Made by a program: the position numbers and the translations under genes. Below are positions 6,898 to 16,300 of a DNA stretch of 64,000 nucleotides, one piece after another. The notes under the pieces were generated by a model. That model was not told the origin of the DNA and did no database searches. It saw only the letters and a program-made list of their open reading frames with translations. Source of the DNA: JTS-RE9 sp964649195 (GTDB taxonomy: Bacteria; Planctomycetota; Phycisphaerae; Phycisphaerales; Phycisphaeraceae); NCBI GenBank assembly GCA_964649195.1, contig CAZYPK010000002.1, forward strand, positions 21,316-85,315, in the 5' to 3' direction. Position 1 is the stretch's first letter. Every line of letters starts with the position of its first letter.

Positions 6898-9048
6898 ATG
6901 CTTCATCCGCGCACGTTTTGGGCGGTGCTGATTTCGTGGTGCGTTTTGAACGGCGTCACGGGAGCTGAAGCTCCCGTGCCTGCGGTGCAGACTCCCCCGG
7001 CCAGGCCCAACATCATTCTCGTCTTCACCGATGATCACGCCTTCCAGGCCATGAGCGCCTACGGCAGCAGGATCAACCAGACGCCCAACCTCGACCGCAT
7101 CGCCAGTGGAGGCATGCGCTTCGACGCCTGCCTGGTGAACAACTCCATCTGCGGTCCTTCGCGTGCCGCCGTTCTCACCGGCAAGTACAGCCACAAGAAC
7201 GGCTTCTTCCGCAACGGCAACCGCTTCGACGGCTCGCAGCAGACCTTCCCGAAGCTTCTCCAAAAGGCCGGCTACCAGACCGCAATGATCGGCAAGTGGC
7301 ATCTCGAAAGCGAGCCGACCGGTTTCGATCACTGGGAGATCCTCATCGGGCAGGGACCGTACTGGAATCCGCCGATGATCCGCAACGGTCAGCGCGTCAA
7401 TCACACCGGCTACACGACCGACATCATCGGCGACCTGACGCTGGCCTGGCTCAAGGAGCGGCGCGATCCGCAAAAGCCCTTCATGCTTTTCTTCCAGCAC
7501 AAGGCCCCGCACCGCGAGTGGCAGCCGCACCCCAGGCATTTTAAGTTGTTCGATGACGCCGATGTCCCCGAACCCGATACGCTGTTTGATGATTACAAAG
7601 GTCGCGCGAGCCCGGCGAGCAACCAGGAGATGACCATCGCCAACCACATGAGCGCGCTCGATCTCAAGTTCACCCCGCCGGGCAATCTCACGCCTGAACA
7701 GCTCAAACAGTGGAGCGACTACTACGGTCCGATCAAGGAGAAGTTCGAGCGCGACAAGCCGCAGGGCAGGGACCTGGTGCGCTGGAGGTATCAGCGCTAC
7801 ATCAAGGATTACCTGCGCTGCGTGCAGGCGGTGGATGAGAACGTGGGCCGGGTGCTCGATTATCTGGATGAGTCAGGCCTGTCGAAGAACACGATGGTGA
7901 TTTACGCCAGCGATCAGGGCTTCTATCTGGGCGAGCATGGTTGGTACGACAAGCGATGGATGTATGAACAGTCGCTGCGCACGCCGCTGCTGGTGCGCTG
8001 GCCCGGCGTGGTCAAGCCCGGCAGCGTGAACAAGGACCTGGTGGCGAACATCGACTTCGCCGGGACGATTCTCGAAGCGGCGGGCGTTGCGGTTCCTCCC
8101 GACATGCAGGGCCGCAGCCTCGTGCCGGTGCTCAAGGGAGAGACGCCGCAAGATTGGCGAAAGTCGTTCTATTACCACTACTACGAGTTCCCCGGCGTGC
8201 ATGCCGTGGCCAAGCACTACGGCGTGCGCACCGAGCGGTACAAGCTCATTCACTACTATCAGAAGAACGAGTGGGAACTCTTCGATCTGAAGAGCGACCC
8301 GAAGGAGATGAAGAGCGTTTACGAAGATGCTTCATATGTTTCGATCGTTGCAGACTTGAAGCGGGAGATCACGCGGTTGCAGAAGGAATTGGATGAGCCC
8401 GATCCCACGCGGCCGGTGCCCGGCGATCCGCAGTCCCGGCAGCGGCCGCAAAGGCAGCCGGCGGGCAAGGGCAAGGGCGTGAAAGTCGGTGCGCTGGAGA
8501 TGTTGATCTCCGTGGGAGGTGAGAAGGCGATCGTTCTTGATGGACTGGCCGGCATCGCGCCGCCGCAAAAGCCCGCGATCGGCGGCCGCCCGTTTGCCAT
8601 CGGCGCGAGCGTGAAGCCTGCCGGCGACGGCGTTATCATCGCCCAAGGCGGGGTATCGCTCGGTGTTGCGCTTTTCATCAAGGATGGCGTGCCTCACCTG
8701 GCGGTGCGAAGCGACGGCGATGGCGTCGTCACGCAAATCAAGGTGAAGGACAAGATCAAGCCCGGCGAGTGGACCCACATCGTCGGCTCGCTCGATGACA
8801 AGGAAACGCTGCGTCTCTACATCAACGGAAAAGAAGTCGCCGGCGAAGAAGCCCGGGCCGTGGCGCGCACGCCGGCCGAGGGCGTCTCCATCGGCGAGGA
8901 CACCGGCTCGCATGTCGGTGAATATGGCGCCAATGTGCTCAAGGGTGAATTGCGACACGTTCGGCTCTATCTCGGCGCCATCACTGAAAAAGAAATCACA
9001 GCGTGGCAGGAAGGCAAAACCACGCTCGCCAAAACTTCCGGTACTTGA
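6898..9048 (+). CDS. Secreted sulfatase with C-terminal LamG/concanavalin-like domain
   Basis: Arylsulfatase-family hydrolase that removes sulfate esters, probably from polysaccharides, outside the cytoplasm. A signal peptide covers residues 1-23. The metal-site Asp pair is in TDDH (44-47). Cys85 in CGPSR is the residue converted to formylglycine, and GKWHLE and a DQGFYLGEHGW segment complete the site. After the sulfatase fold (to about 510) comes a charged linker and a ~180-residue LamG-like jelly-roll (WTHIVGSLDD...LRLYINGKEV), probably carbohydrate-binding. The ATG at 6898 has GGAGG 5 nt upstream; an earlier in-frame ATG at 6865 lacks one. Substrate is not predictable from sequence alone. 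Confidence 0.92.
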   Translation: MLHPRTFWAVLISWCVLNGVTGAEAPVPAVQTPPARPNIILVFTDDHAFQAMSAYGSRINQTPNLDRIASGGMRFDACLVNNSICGPSRAAVLTGKYSHKNGFFRNGNRFDGSQQTFPKLLQKAGYQTAMIGKWHLESEPTGFDHWEILIGQGPYWNPPMIRNGQRVNHTGYTTDIIGDLTLAWLKERRDPQKPFMLFFQHKAPHREWQPHPRHFKLFDDADVPEPDTLFDDYKGRASPASNQEMTIANHMSALDLKFTPPGNLTPEQLKQWSDYYGPIKEKFERDKPQGRDLVRWRYQRYIKDYLRCVQAVDENVGRVLDYLDESGLSKNTMVIYASDQGFYLGEHGWYDKRWMYEQSLRTPLLVRWPGVVKPGSVNKDLVANIDFAGTILEAAGVAVPPDMQGRSLVPVLKGETPQDWRKSFYYHYYEFPGVHAVAKHYGVRTERYKLIHYYQKNEWELFDLKSDPKEMKSVYEDASYVSIVADLKREITRLQKELDEPDPTRPVPGDPQSRQRPQRQPAGKGKGVKVGALEMLISVGGEKAIVLDGLAGIAPPQKPAIGGRPFAIGASVKPAGDGVIIAQGGVSLGVALFIKDGVPHLAVRSDGDGVVTQIKVKDKIKPGEWTHIVGSLDDKETLRLYINGKEVAGEEARAVARTPAEGVSIGEDTGSHVGEYGANVLKGELRHVRLYLGAITEKEITAWQEGKTTLAKTSGT

Positions 9049-9078
9049 TGCGGTGCGCCGGGTGGCTGGGGCCTCGGC

Positions 9079-9197
9079 GGGTGGCTGGGGCTGAAGGCTC
9101 TGCGCAAGCCCCGGCCCAGGCGCACGAAGCAAGGTGGCGCAACTGAAAGTCGATGGTCGCTTGGGCCGGGGCTTCGCGGACTCAGCCCCAGCCACCC
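9079..9197. repeat. Imperfect inverted repeat GGGTGGCTGGGG type
   Basis: Left arm 9079-9119 and right arm 9159-9197 are imperfect reverse complements (ends GGGTGGCTGGGGCTGA and TCAGCCCCAGCCACCC). It lies between the convergent sulfatase and ettA genes. A partial copy of the left end stands just upstream at 9059-9070, and a right-arm-like copy is at 6791-6824. Confidence 0.75.
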
Positions 9198-9277
9198 AAA
9201 ACCTCTCACCCAAAAACCTCTCAAACCCCCGGGGGCCGGGCGGGGTTTTGCGATGCCACAAAGTATGGGCACGTCCG

Positions 9278-10960
9278 TCACACGCGCGTCAGTTTCCGAT
9301 ACTTGATGCGGTGCGGCTGATCGGCCTCGGCGCCCAGCCGCTTGTGGCGGTCCTCATCGTAAGCCGACCAGTTGCCGTTGAACCAGACCACCTTGCTTTC
9401 GCCTTCGAAGGCGAGGATGTGTGTCGCCACGCGGTCGAGGAACCAGCGGTCGTGGCTGATGATCACGGCACAACCGGCGAAGTTTTCCAGCGCCTCCTCA
9501 AGGGCACGGATCGTGTTCACGTCCAGATCATTGGTCGGTTCGTCCAGGAGCAGCACGTTCGCGCCGCTCTTGAGCATGGTGGCCAGGTGGACGCGGTTGC
9601 GCTCGCCGCCGGAGAGAACGCCGACTTTTTTCTGCTGGTCGCTGCCGGTGAAGCCGAAGCGGGCGACATAAGCGCGGCTGTTGACGCGCACGTTGCCGAG
9701 CATCATGAATTCCTGCTCGCCGGAGATGATGTCCCAGACGCTCTTGTCGGGTTCCATGTTGCGGCCTTGCTCGACATAAGCGAGCTTCACCGTTTCACCG
9801 ACGCGCAGCTCGCCGCCATCGGGTTTTTCCTCGCCGGTGATCATGCGGAAGAGGGTGGTTTTGCCGGCGCCGTTGGGACCGATGATGCCGACGATGCCGC
9901 CCGGAGGCAGGGAGAAATTGATGCCGTCCATCAGCAGGCGATCGCCAAACCCCTTGGTGAGATTTTTCGCATCGACGACGACGGTGCCCAGACGCGGTCC
10001 CGGCGGGATGTAGATTTCGATTTCCGCCGCCTTTTCCTGCTGATTCTGCTCGACCATTTTCTCGTAGGCGGCAATGCGGGCCTTGTTCTTCGCCATGCGG
10101 CCCGACGGCGACTTGCTCACCCATTCCATTTCACGGGCCAGCATTTTCTGCCGTTGGCTTTCGGTCTTTTCCTCGATTTGCAGCCGTGATTTTTTCTGGC
10201 TCAGCCACGACGAATAGTTGCCTTTCCACGGAATGCCCTGTCCGCGATCGAGTTCGAGAATCCAACCGGCCACGTTGTCCAGAAAGTAACGATCGTGCGT
10301 CACCGCGATGACGGTGCCTTCATATTGATGCAGATGCCGTTCGAGCCAGGCCACGCTCTCGGCATCGAGATGGTTGGTCGGCTCATCGAGCAGCAGGATG
10401 TCCGGCTTCTCCAGGAGCAGCTTGCACATCGCCACGCGGCGTTTTTCGCCGCCGGACAAATGCTTCACCGGCGAATCGCCCGGCGGGCAGCGCAACGCAT
10501 CCATCGCCATCTCAAGCTGCGAATCGATCTCCCATGCCTTGCAATGATCGAGTTTCTCCTGAAGCTCGCCCTGCCGCTCAAGCAGGCGGTTCATCTCATC
10601 ATCATCCATCGGCTCGGCGAACTTCTCGTTGATCTTGTCGTACTGCCCGAGCAGATCGTAGATCGGCTGTAGCCCTTGCTGAACGATTTCCTTAACGGTT
10701 TTGGTTTCGTCAAATTTCGGTTCCTGTTCGAGGAAGCCGACCGTGTAGTTGTTGGACTTGTTGATCTTTCCGTCGAACTGCGTATCGATGCCGGCCATGA
10801 TGCGGAGCAGGGTGGATTTGCCCGAGCCGTTGAGGCCGAGCACGCCGATTTTGGCGCCGTAGTAGAAGGAGAGGTAGATGTCCTTGAGGACCTGTTTCTT
10901 TTCGTGCGTCTTGCCGACGCCGATCATGGAATAGATGATCGCGGTGGATTCGTTGGGCAT
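9278..10960 (-). CDS. ettA: Energy-dependent translational throttle protein EttA (ABC-F ATPase)
   Basis: Soluble ABC-F protein that binds the ribosomal E site and gates the first elongation steps according to ATP/ADP. Two nucleotide-binding domains are present: Walker A GLNGSGKS (42-49) and GPNGAGKT, signatures LSGGEKRR and LSGGERNR, and Walker B LLLDEPTNHLD and LLLDEPTNDLD. The 560 residues match E. coli EttA (555), as does the N-terminus with VGKTHEKKQVLKDI. The frame runs upstream to 11188, but those 76 codons are translated repeat DNA; the ATG at 10960 fits the family. No clear Shine-Dalgarno is seen because a heptad array reaches to 3 nt before the start. Confidence 0.95.
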   Translation of the reverse strand: MPNESTAIIYSMIGVGKTHEKKQVLKDIYLSFYYGAKIGVLGLNGSGKSTLLRIMAGIDTQFDGKINKSNNYTVGFLEQEPKFDETKTVKEIVQQGLQPIYDLLGQYDKINEKFAEPMDDDEMNRLLERQGELQEKLDHCKAWEIDSQLEMAMDALRCPPGDSPVKHLSGGEKRRVAMCKLLLEKPDILLLDEPTNHLDAESVAWLERHLHQYEGTVIAVTHDRYFLDNVAGWILELDRGQGIPWKGNYSSWLSQKKSRLQIEEKTESQRQKMLAREMEWVSKSPSGRMAKNKARIAAYEKMVEQNQQEKAAEIEIYIPPGPRLGTVVVDAKNLTKGFGDRLLMDGINFSLPPGGIVGIIGPNGAGKTTLFRMITGEEKPDGGELRVGETVKLAYVEQGRNMEPDKSVWDIISGEQEFMMLGNVRVNSRAYVARFGFTGSDQQKKVGVLSGGERNRVHLATMLKSGANVLLLDEPTNDLDVNTIRALEEALENFAGCAVIISHDRWFLDRVATHILAFEGESKVVWFNGNWSAYDEDRHKRLGAEADQPHRIKYRKLTRV

Positions 10961-10962
10961 GG

Positions 10963-11027
10963 AATAAGTTCCGAGTTCTGAGTTCTGAGTTCCGGGTTTC
11001 GAGATATAAGTTTCGAGTTCTGAGTTA
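10963..11027. repeat. GTTCCGA/GTTCTGA heptanucleotide array upstream of ettA
   Basis: About eight degenerate 7-nt units of the same family as at 1046-1190, here in one orientation only. The border AATAAGTTCCGAG is shared with the 1-kb element. It starts 3 nt from the ettA start codon, where a Shine-Dalgarno would normally be. Confidence 0.85.
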
Positions 11028-11119
11028 GAGGAAGGCGGGACATGATAGCGGGATGTCGATCCGAGCTGCGCGGCGTAAACCCATATGCGCTTATCCTGCA
11101 AATTCCCGCCGTTGTCTTG

Positions 11120-11144
11120 ATTTATCCCAGCCACGGGGATAAAT
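11120..11144. promoter_or_regulatory. Palindrome upstream of the TonB-family gene
   Basis: ATTTATCCC (11120-11128) and GGGATAAAT (11136-11144) form a perfect 9-bp inverted repeat with a 7-nt loop, 43 nt before the TonB-family start in the ettA/tonB divergent region. It could be an operator or an mRNA hairpin; there is no T-run, so it is not a terminator. Confidence 0.45.
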
Positions 11145-11186
11145 TGGTGATACTGAGTCTCACTTGTGTTTGCCCCACGCTTTCCC

Positions 11187-12254
11187 ATGCCTGCATCGAG
11201 TCTCCATTTGATTGATGAACTGACCTTGGCCGCCGCCGAGCCGGCGGTGGTCAGGCCGGTGGTGGTTGATCGATCGACTGCGATCGTTGCGGGGTTCTGG
11301 TCGGTGGTGTTTCATGCGATTCTGGCGTTCAATGCGGCGGTCTGGACCTTTCATCTTCCTGAGACGATCGATGCCAGGGTGACGTTTGCCAGAGGGGAAG
11401 CGGCGCAGGCGGTGGAGGTTCAGTTGACGCTGATGATGGCGTCGCCCGCCGCGCAGCCGACGCCGGTGAAGCCGGTGGAAGATGAGCCGATGGTTGAGCA
11501 GGTTCCGCCCTCGCCGCCGGTGGTTGAGCGGGTTGAGCCGCAGGAGCCCGAACCTTTTGAGCAGACCCCGCCGCCGGTTCGGGAGCCGGTGGATGGCGCT
11601 GCGCCGGGCCGGTCTCCGCTGGCCAATCGCGTGCTTGAGGGCGACCCTGCCGATGCCGCCGCGCCTGCGCCGATGGAGGCGGTCCGGGAAATCGAGCGCG
11701 AGCCCCCCGTTGCCACCGCCGATGCGCTCAAGCCGGTCGAGCCGCCGCGCGAGAAGCCGGTGGAGCCGACGCCTTCACTGGCCTCGGCGAATCCGGCGAA
11801 GACGCCCGTGGACACGAAGACCGGACCGCAGGCGATGCCGGCGCCGATTGCGCCGTCGGCTCTCGAACCGACGATCGATTTCACCCCGCCGGTCATCACG
11901 CCGCCCACTCCGCCGCAGCCTGCCGCGCCGGCCGCCCGTCCGCCAAGCGAACCCGCCTCGCGCGCCGCCACCGCAGGGGTGAGCAGCGGCGTGGAAGCGG
12001 CATTGGTGAAACCGCGCTACCCCGCGCTCTCGATCCGCGCCGGCGAGGAAGGCACGATCGTTCTTGAAATCGAAGTGCTGCCCGATGGATCGGTCGGCTT
12101 CGTTCGCATCATCGAATCGCCCGGCCACGGTCGCCTGGAGAAAGCCGCCATCGAGGCCGTCAGGCGATCCCGGTTCACCCCCGCCCGGCACGAAGGCGTC
12201 GCCATCCGGCAGGTGGTGCGCAAATCGATCCGCTTCCGATTGGAGGATGCGTGA
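11187..12254 (+). CDS. TonB-family energy-transducer-like protein
   Basis: Inner-membrane-anchored periplasmic protein of the TonB family. A cytoplasmic N-terminus is followed by one membrane segment (about 31-53), a long Pro/Glu/Ala-rich stretch (about 90-265) able to span the periplasm, and a C-terminal TonB domain (about 275-352) with YPALSIRAGEEG, VLPDGSV and AIEAVRRSRFTPA. It would couple proton motive force to outer-membrane transport or structure. The ATG at 11187 is used; a GTG at 11166 would add seven residues. No ExbB/ExbD genes are in the window. It reads towards the terpenoid-cyclase-like gene, with stops only 4 bp apart. Confidence 0.85.
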   Translation: MPASSLHLIDELTLAAAEPAVVRPVVVDRSTAIVAGFWSVVFHAILAFNAAVWTFHLPETIDARVTFARGEAAQAVEVQLTLMMASPAAQPTPVKPVEDEPMVEQVPPSPPVVERVEPQEPEPFEQTPPPVREPVDGAAPGRSPLANRVLEGDPADAAAPAPMEAVREIEREPPVATADALKPVEPPREKPVEPTPSLASANPAKTPVDTKTGPQAMPAPIAPSALEPTIDFTPPVITPPTPPQPAAPAARPPSEPASRAATAGVSSGVEAALVKPRYPALSIRAGEEGTIVLEIEVLPDGSVGFVRIIESPGHGRLEKAAIEAVRRSRFTPARHEGVAIRQVVRKSIRFRLEDA

Positions 12255-12258
12255 TTTT

Positions 12259-13341
12259 TCACCTCTGGTAAATCGGCAGGTAGTGATGTTTCACCGACAG
12301 GCTCAGGATGGACAGGGCCGTCGCATAGACCGCGCCGCCTTCGTTGGGCGGCCATGAGCCATCCTTGCGCTGCTGCGGAATCAGCACGCGCTCCACCTCC
12401 TTGCGGGCAAGCTCCGCGACGGGGCCGCCCACCTGATGCATCGCCTGGGCGTAGTAGTAGGTGCCGTAGAAGAACCACTGCTCGCCCCACTTGAGTTCCT
12501 CGCGGTGGGTGAGGAGCCAGTCGGTGGCGCCTTTGACCTCGGCGGCGTCGTACTGGCCGCACACCTGCATCGCCAGCATTCCCGCCGTGGCGGAGGAGAA
12601 GGTGACCTGCATGTTGGGCATGTAGGTGAAGCCGCTGGTCATGTCGATCGGCTTGCCTTGGCCGTCGCGCCGCGATTTGTAGGTGGAGCGGATGAAGCGG
12701 ACCGCGCCGTCGATGGAGGAGGCGGGGATTTCGATGCCCGCGTTTTTCGCCGACCGCAGCGCCATCACCTGCCAGACGGTGATGGACAAATCCGAATCGC
12801 GCGAATCCGGTTCGTAGCGCCAGCCGCCCTGGTACTGGGCGTCCTTTTTGATGGCCTGCGAACGGATGATCAGGTCCAACCCCTTGTTCAGGCGATCGAG
12901 CACGAGCTTGTCGTGGGCGTCATCGAGGCCCATGCCCGCGACCTCGGCGAGCATCAGCGTGGTGATGCCGTGGCCGTACATGCGCGAGTTGTCCGCCTGG
13001 CCGAAGTAGCCGTTGTCCGCCTGCCGTTCGGGACGCAGCGCATAAGTCAGCGCCCGGCGAAGGGTCTGGCCATGCTCCGTTTTGTCCGAAGGCAGATGGC
13101 CGACCGAGAGCAGGGCGAGAATGGAAAGCGAAGTCATCGCCAGCCGGCCGAAATCATTGTCGCTGATCGAGCCGTCTTCGCGCTGCTGCGAGCGGAGAAA
13201 GTCGATCGCCTTGTCGATGTGATCATCCACCTTCTCCCGGCGAAGCGCCGTCCGCTCATCCGCCTGCGCGAAGCCGCGCCCGATCAGCGCCGGCATCGCG
13301 GCGATGGAAAGCGAACGCGAAATGAACTGCCTTCGATTCAT
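12259..13341 (-). CDS. Exported terpenoid-cyclase/prenyltransferase-fold protein
   Basis: 360 residues beginning MNRRQFISRS, a twin-arginine-type signal, then alpha/alpha-barrel repeats like those of squalene-hopene cyclase and prenyltransferase beta subunits (FLRSQQREDGS, LIPQQRKDGSWP, YATALSILSLS). The DXDD acid motif of real squalene-hopene cyclases is not evident, so catalytic cyclisation is doubtful. It is the last gene of the minus-strand membrane-protein run; such proteins commonly accompany BatA/VWA clusters in planctomycetes. Function unknown. Confidence 0.78.
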   Translation of the reverse strand: MNRRQFISRSLSIAAMPALIGRGFAQADERTALRREKVDDHIDKAIDFLRSQQREDGSISDNDFGRLAMTSLSILALLSVGHLPSDKTEHGQTLRRALTYALRPERQADNGYFGQADNSRMYGHGITTLMLAEVAGMGLDDAHDKLVLDRLNKGLDLIIRSQAIKKDAQYQGGWRYEPDSRDSDLSITVWQVMALRSAKNAGIEIPASSIDGAVRFIRSTYKSRRDGQGKPIDMTSGFTYMPNMQVTFSSATAGMLAMQVCGQYDAAEVKGATDWLLTHREELKWGEQWFFYGTYYYAQAMHQVGGPVAELARKEVERVLIPQQRKDGSWPPNEGGAVYATALSILSLSVKHHYLPIYQR

Positions 13342-13397
13342 GATTTATTTTCCCGCCGCTTGCGGCGTGGCACGATCATCGCCTTGCTCATCGCGCA

Positions 13398-16300
13398 TCA
13401 ATTCCCGCGCGCCTTCCGCGCAATCGCCCTGAAATAAGCCTCCACCTGCCTGCGATATTCCGCCGCCACCTCCTCGCGCCGGCCTTCGAGCAGTTCCCGC
13501 GCCAGCCGTGGCGGCAGCCGGCCCCAGTCGCCCGGCTGCTGCGGATCAAGCTGCGGCAATTGGGCCGCCGCCGGTGAAGCATCACCGCGATTGCCCGAAC
13601 CGCTCTGGCCTCCGCCTGATGATGATGAATCATCGGCCTTGGAAGGATCGCCCGCCATCGGGCTGCCTTCGCCCTCACCGCCGGGCGATTTTCCTTTGTT
13701 GCCCTTGGACGAACCGGTCGATGGGGAATCCTGCGGCTTGGAAGCCATCGCATCATCACTGGAATCACCGCCGCCTTCACTGGGCTGACGCACCTGCGTC
13801 ATGGCGCGGGCCTGCGCCTGGGCCGCCTGCTTCATCGCCTGCGCCGCCTGCTGCGACGGTGATGCTTCAGACGATGCTTCCGGGGATGTTTCCGGGGGTG
13901 ATGGTTCGCCGCCTGCGGATGGCGATTGGGCACGGTCCAAGGCATCGAGGGCACGCGCCATCTCCTTCGCGGCGGCGTCATCACCGGAGGGTTGATCATT
14001 CTTGCCGTCGGCAGGGGCCTGCTGCATGAGTTGGTTCAGCGCATCGGCCTGCTCCTTGAGCGATTGGCCGGCCTTCTCCACCGCGGGCTGCGCCGCGGCC
14101 GGGGTGTCCGCCTTCGCCAGAGCCTTGGCGGCGTCATCGATCGCCTTGCCGGCCTGGGCCTGCATTTTCTCCTGCGATTGCGTCAGCTTCATCGATCCAT
14201 TCCGATTGTCGATGCGCTCCTCATGTCGCGCGGCCCGCCGCAGATCCTCCTGCGCCATCGCCAGCGAATCCGCAATCTTCGGCTGCGCCTCCTTCGCATC
14301 GGCGATGGCCTGCCTGCCTGCGTCGGCGTTCCGCGAAAGGTCAGCCGCCATCTTCTGCGCCGCCTGGGCCAGTGCATCGGCCTGTTTGCCCGTGTCCTTC
14401 GCCGCCGCCGCCGCTCGCTTGGCCGCTTCCTGACGACTGCGCGAATGCAGCAATGTCTCGGCCGCCTGCTGCCGCTCGTCCGCATCGGCGCTGCCCACGG
14501 CCAGCTTCGCGGTCGCTTCGCTTTCCTCCTTGCGCAGCCGGTCGATCGCAGCCTCCGCCTGCTGCCGGGCGTTCGTGATTTCACCGGCCGCCTTGCTCAG
14601 CGCATCGGCAAGCTCGCGTGCTTTCGCCGCCGCCTGTTGATGATCGCGCTCACCCGCCGGCGGCTGTACCTTCGCCGCCTGCTCGAGCGATTGACCGGCC
14701 GCCCTGGCCGAGGCTGCCGCATCCTTGGCCGTGGATTTGCCGGCCTGCTGCGCGATGGGTTCGATCTTCTTCGCCAGCGAACGGGCCTGCTCCGAGAGGT
14801 CGTCGATCTGCTTCGCCGCATCGGGCCGCGGCTGCTGATCGATCTTGTGCGCGTCGGCAAGCTGCTCGGCGAGACGGGCTTCCTCACCGGCCGCCTCCTG
14901 AATCGCCTCCTTCGCCTGGGCCACGGCTTCGCGGGCGATTTCGCTCAGTTCCTTCCGCATCGCCTGATTCGTCGCCGCCTCTTTCTCAAGCTGCGCCTGT
15001 TGCTCTTCGGGCGAAAGCTCGGCCAGCCTGGCCAGCTTTTCCATCCGGCCATACTGCGCATCCATCTGCCGCTTGATGCCAAGATCGCTCTCGGCCTGCC
15101 GCAGCGCCGACCGCGATTTTTCCTCTTCACCCGCTTCGAGATTTTCGTAATGCTTCGCAAGCTGATCCAGCGTGGCGGCCAGTTCGCCTTCGCGCGCCGC
15201 CGCCTCGGCGGCCAGCTTCTCCTGGGCCGGGGCTTCGTTTGCCGCCAGCGCGGCTTCGATCGCCTGTCGCGCCTTGGCGGCCGCATCGCGCACCATCGCG
15301 GCGGCATCATCCGCATCGCGGGCACGCTCCCGGCCTTGCGCGGTGAACAGGTCCTGCGCATCGGCATCGTGACGCAGGGCGTCCTCAAGCTGCGCCTGCC
15401 GCTGATCCATCGCCTGCTGCTGGTCGCCCAGGGCTTGCGCAGTTTCGATGGCAAGCGGCTGGCCCGTCGCCGTCACTTGTTCGCGTGCCTCTTCCGCTTT
15501 CTTTTGCAGCGCACGCGCCTGAGTTGCCAGTTGCGCAAGCTGTTCATGCAAAGAGGGAATCTCCGCCGCGAGTGTCGCCCGGGCCTGCGCCATCAGCGGT
15601 GAAAGCGTTGGCTGCAACGATGCGAACTCACCGGCAAGCTGCTCGAAGGATGGCGTCCGCTTCTGCGTCACCGCGGCCTTGTACCGCCGCGCGGTCATCT
15701 CGACATCCAGCACCGTCGCCGCGGCTGATTGGGGCAGCCTGGAAATCCTCTCGATCATCGATGCGGGCAACGGAGCCGCCTCCATCGCCGCCTTGAGTCT
15801 GTGAAGTGCGGCCTTGCTCATCTGCCAATGGAGCGGGCCATGCGTCAGAGCATCGCCCGGTGATCGCATCCACTTTTCGCTCGCCGCCTGCGCCTCCAGC
15901 GCCAGTTGCATTTGCGTCAGTTCGTGGCCCGCTTCGAGGGTGCGCATGGCCTGTGAGATGCGCACCAGCCGGGCGGTGATCTGCGGCGCGGCTTCACCGG
16001 CCCCGCGCTGCCGGATGGCCTCAAAAGCCCTGCGAAACAGGGCGATATCCGCCACCAGCAGCGGCGATCCATCCTCGCGCATGGCGGCAAGCCGCTCGCT
16101 CGAAGCCAGCGCCTTGGGCGAGGAAGTCCAGGCATAGGCTGCGCGAAGCGCGGCATCATCCACGCCGATGGAATCACCGAGCAAGGGCGCTGTCAGTTGG
16201 TGCAAGGCGAGGCTTTCGTGGCGCAGCGCGTCTGCCGTGGGCGACAGTTCGGGCAGGAGGCTTCGCGTCAGCGGCAGCACGTGGGCGATCGCTTCATCGA

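Noticed and set aside
10961..11188. 76-residue N-terminal extension of EttA
   Set aside because: It consists of heptad-encoded residues and the ATG at 10960 matches the start of known EttA proteins.
12259..13341. Squalene-hopene cyclase (hopanoid synthesis)
   Set aside because: Half the usual length, a twin-arginine signal and no DXDD motif; only the fold is shared.
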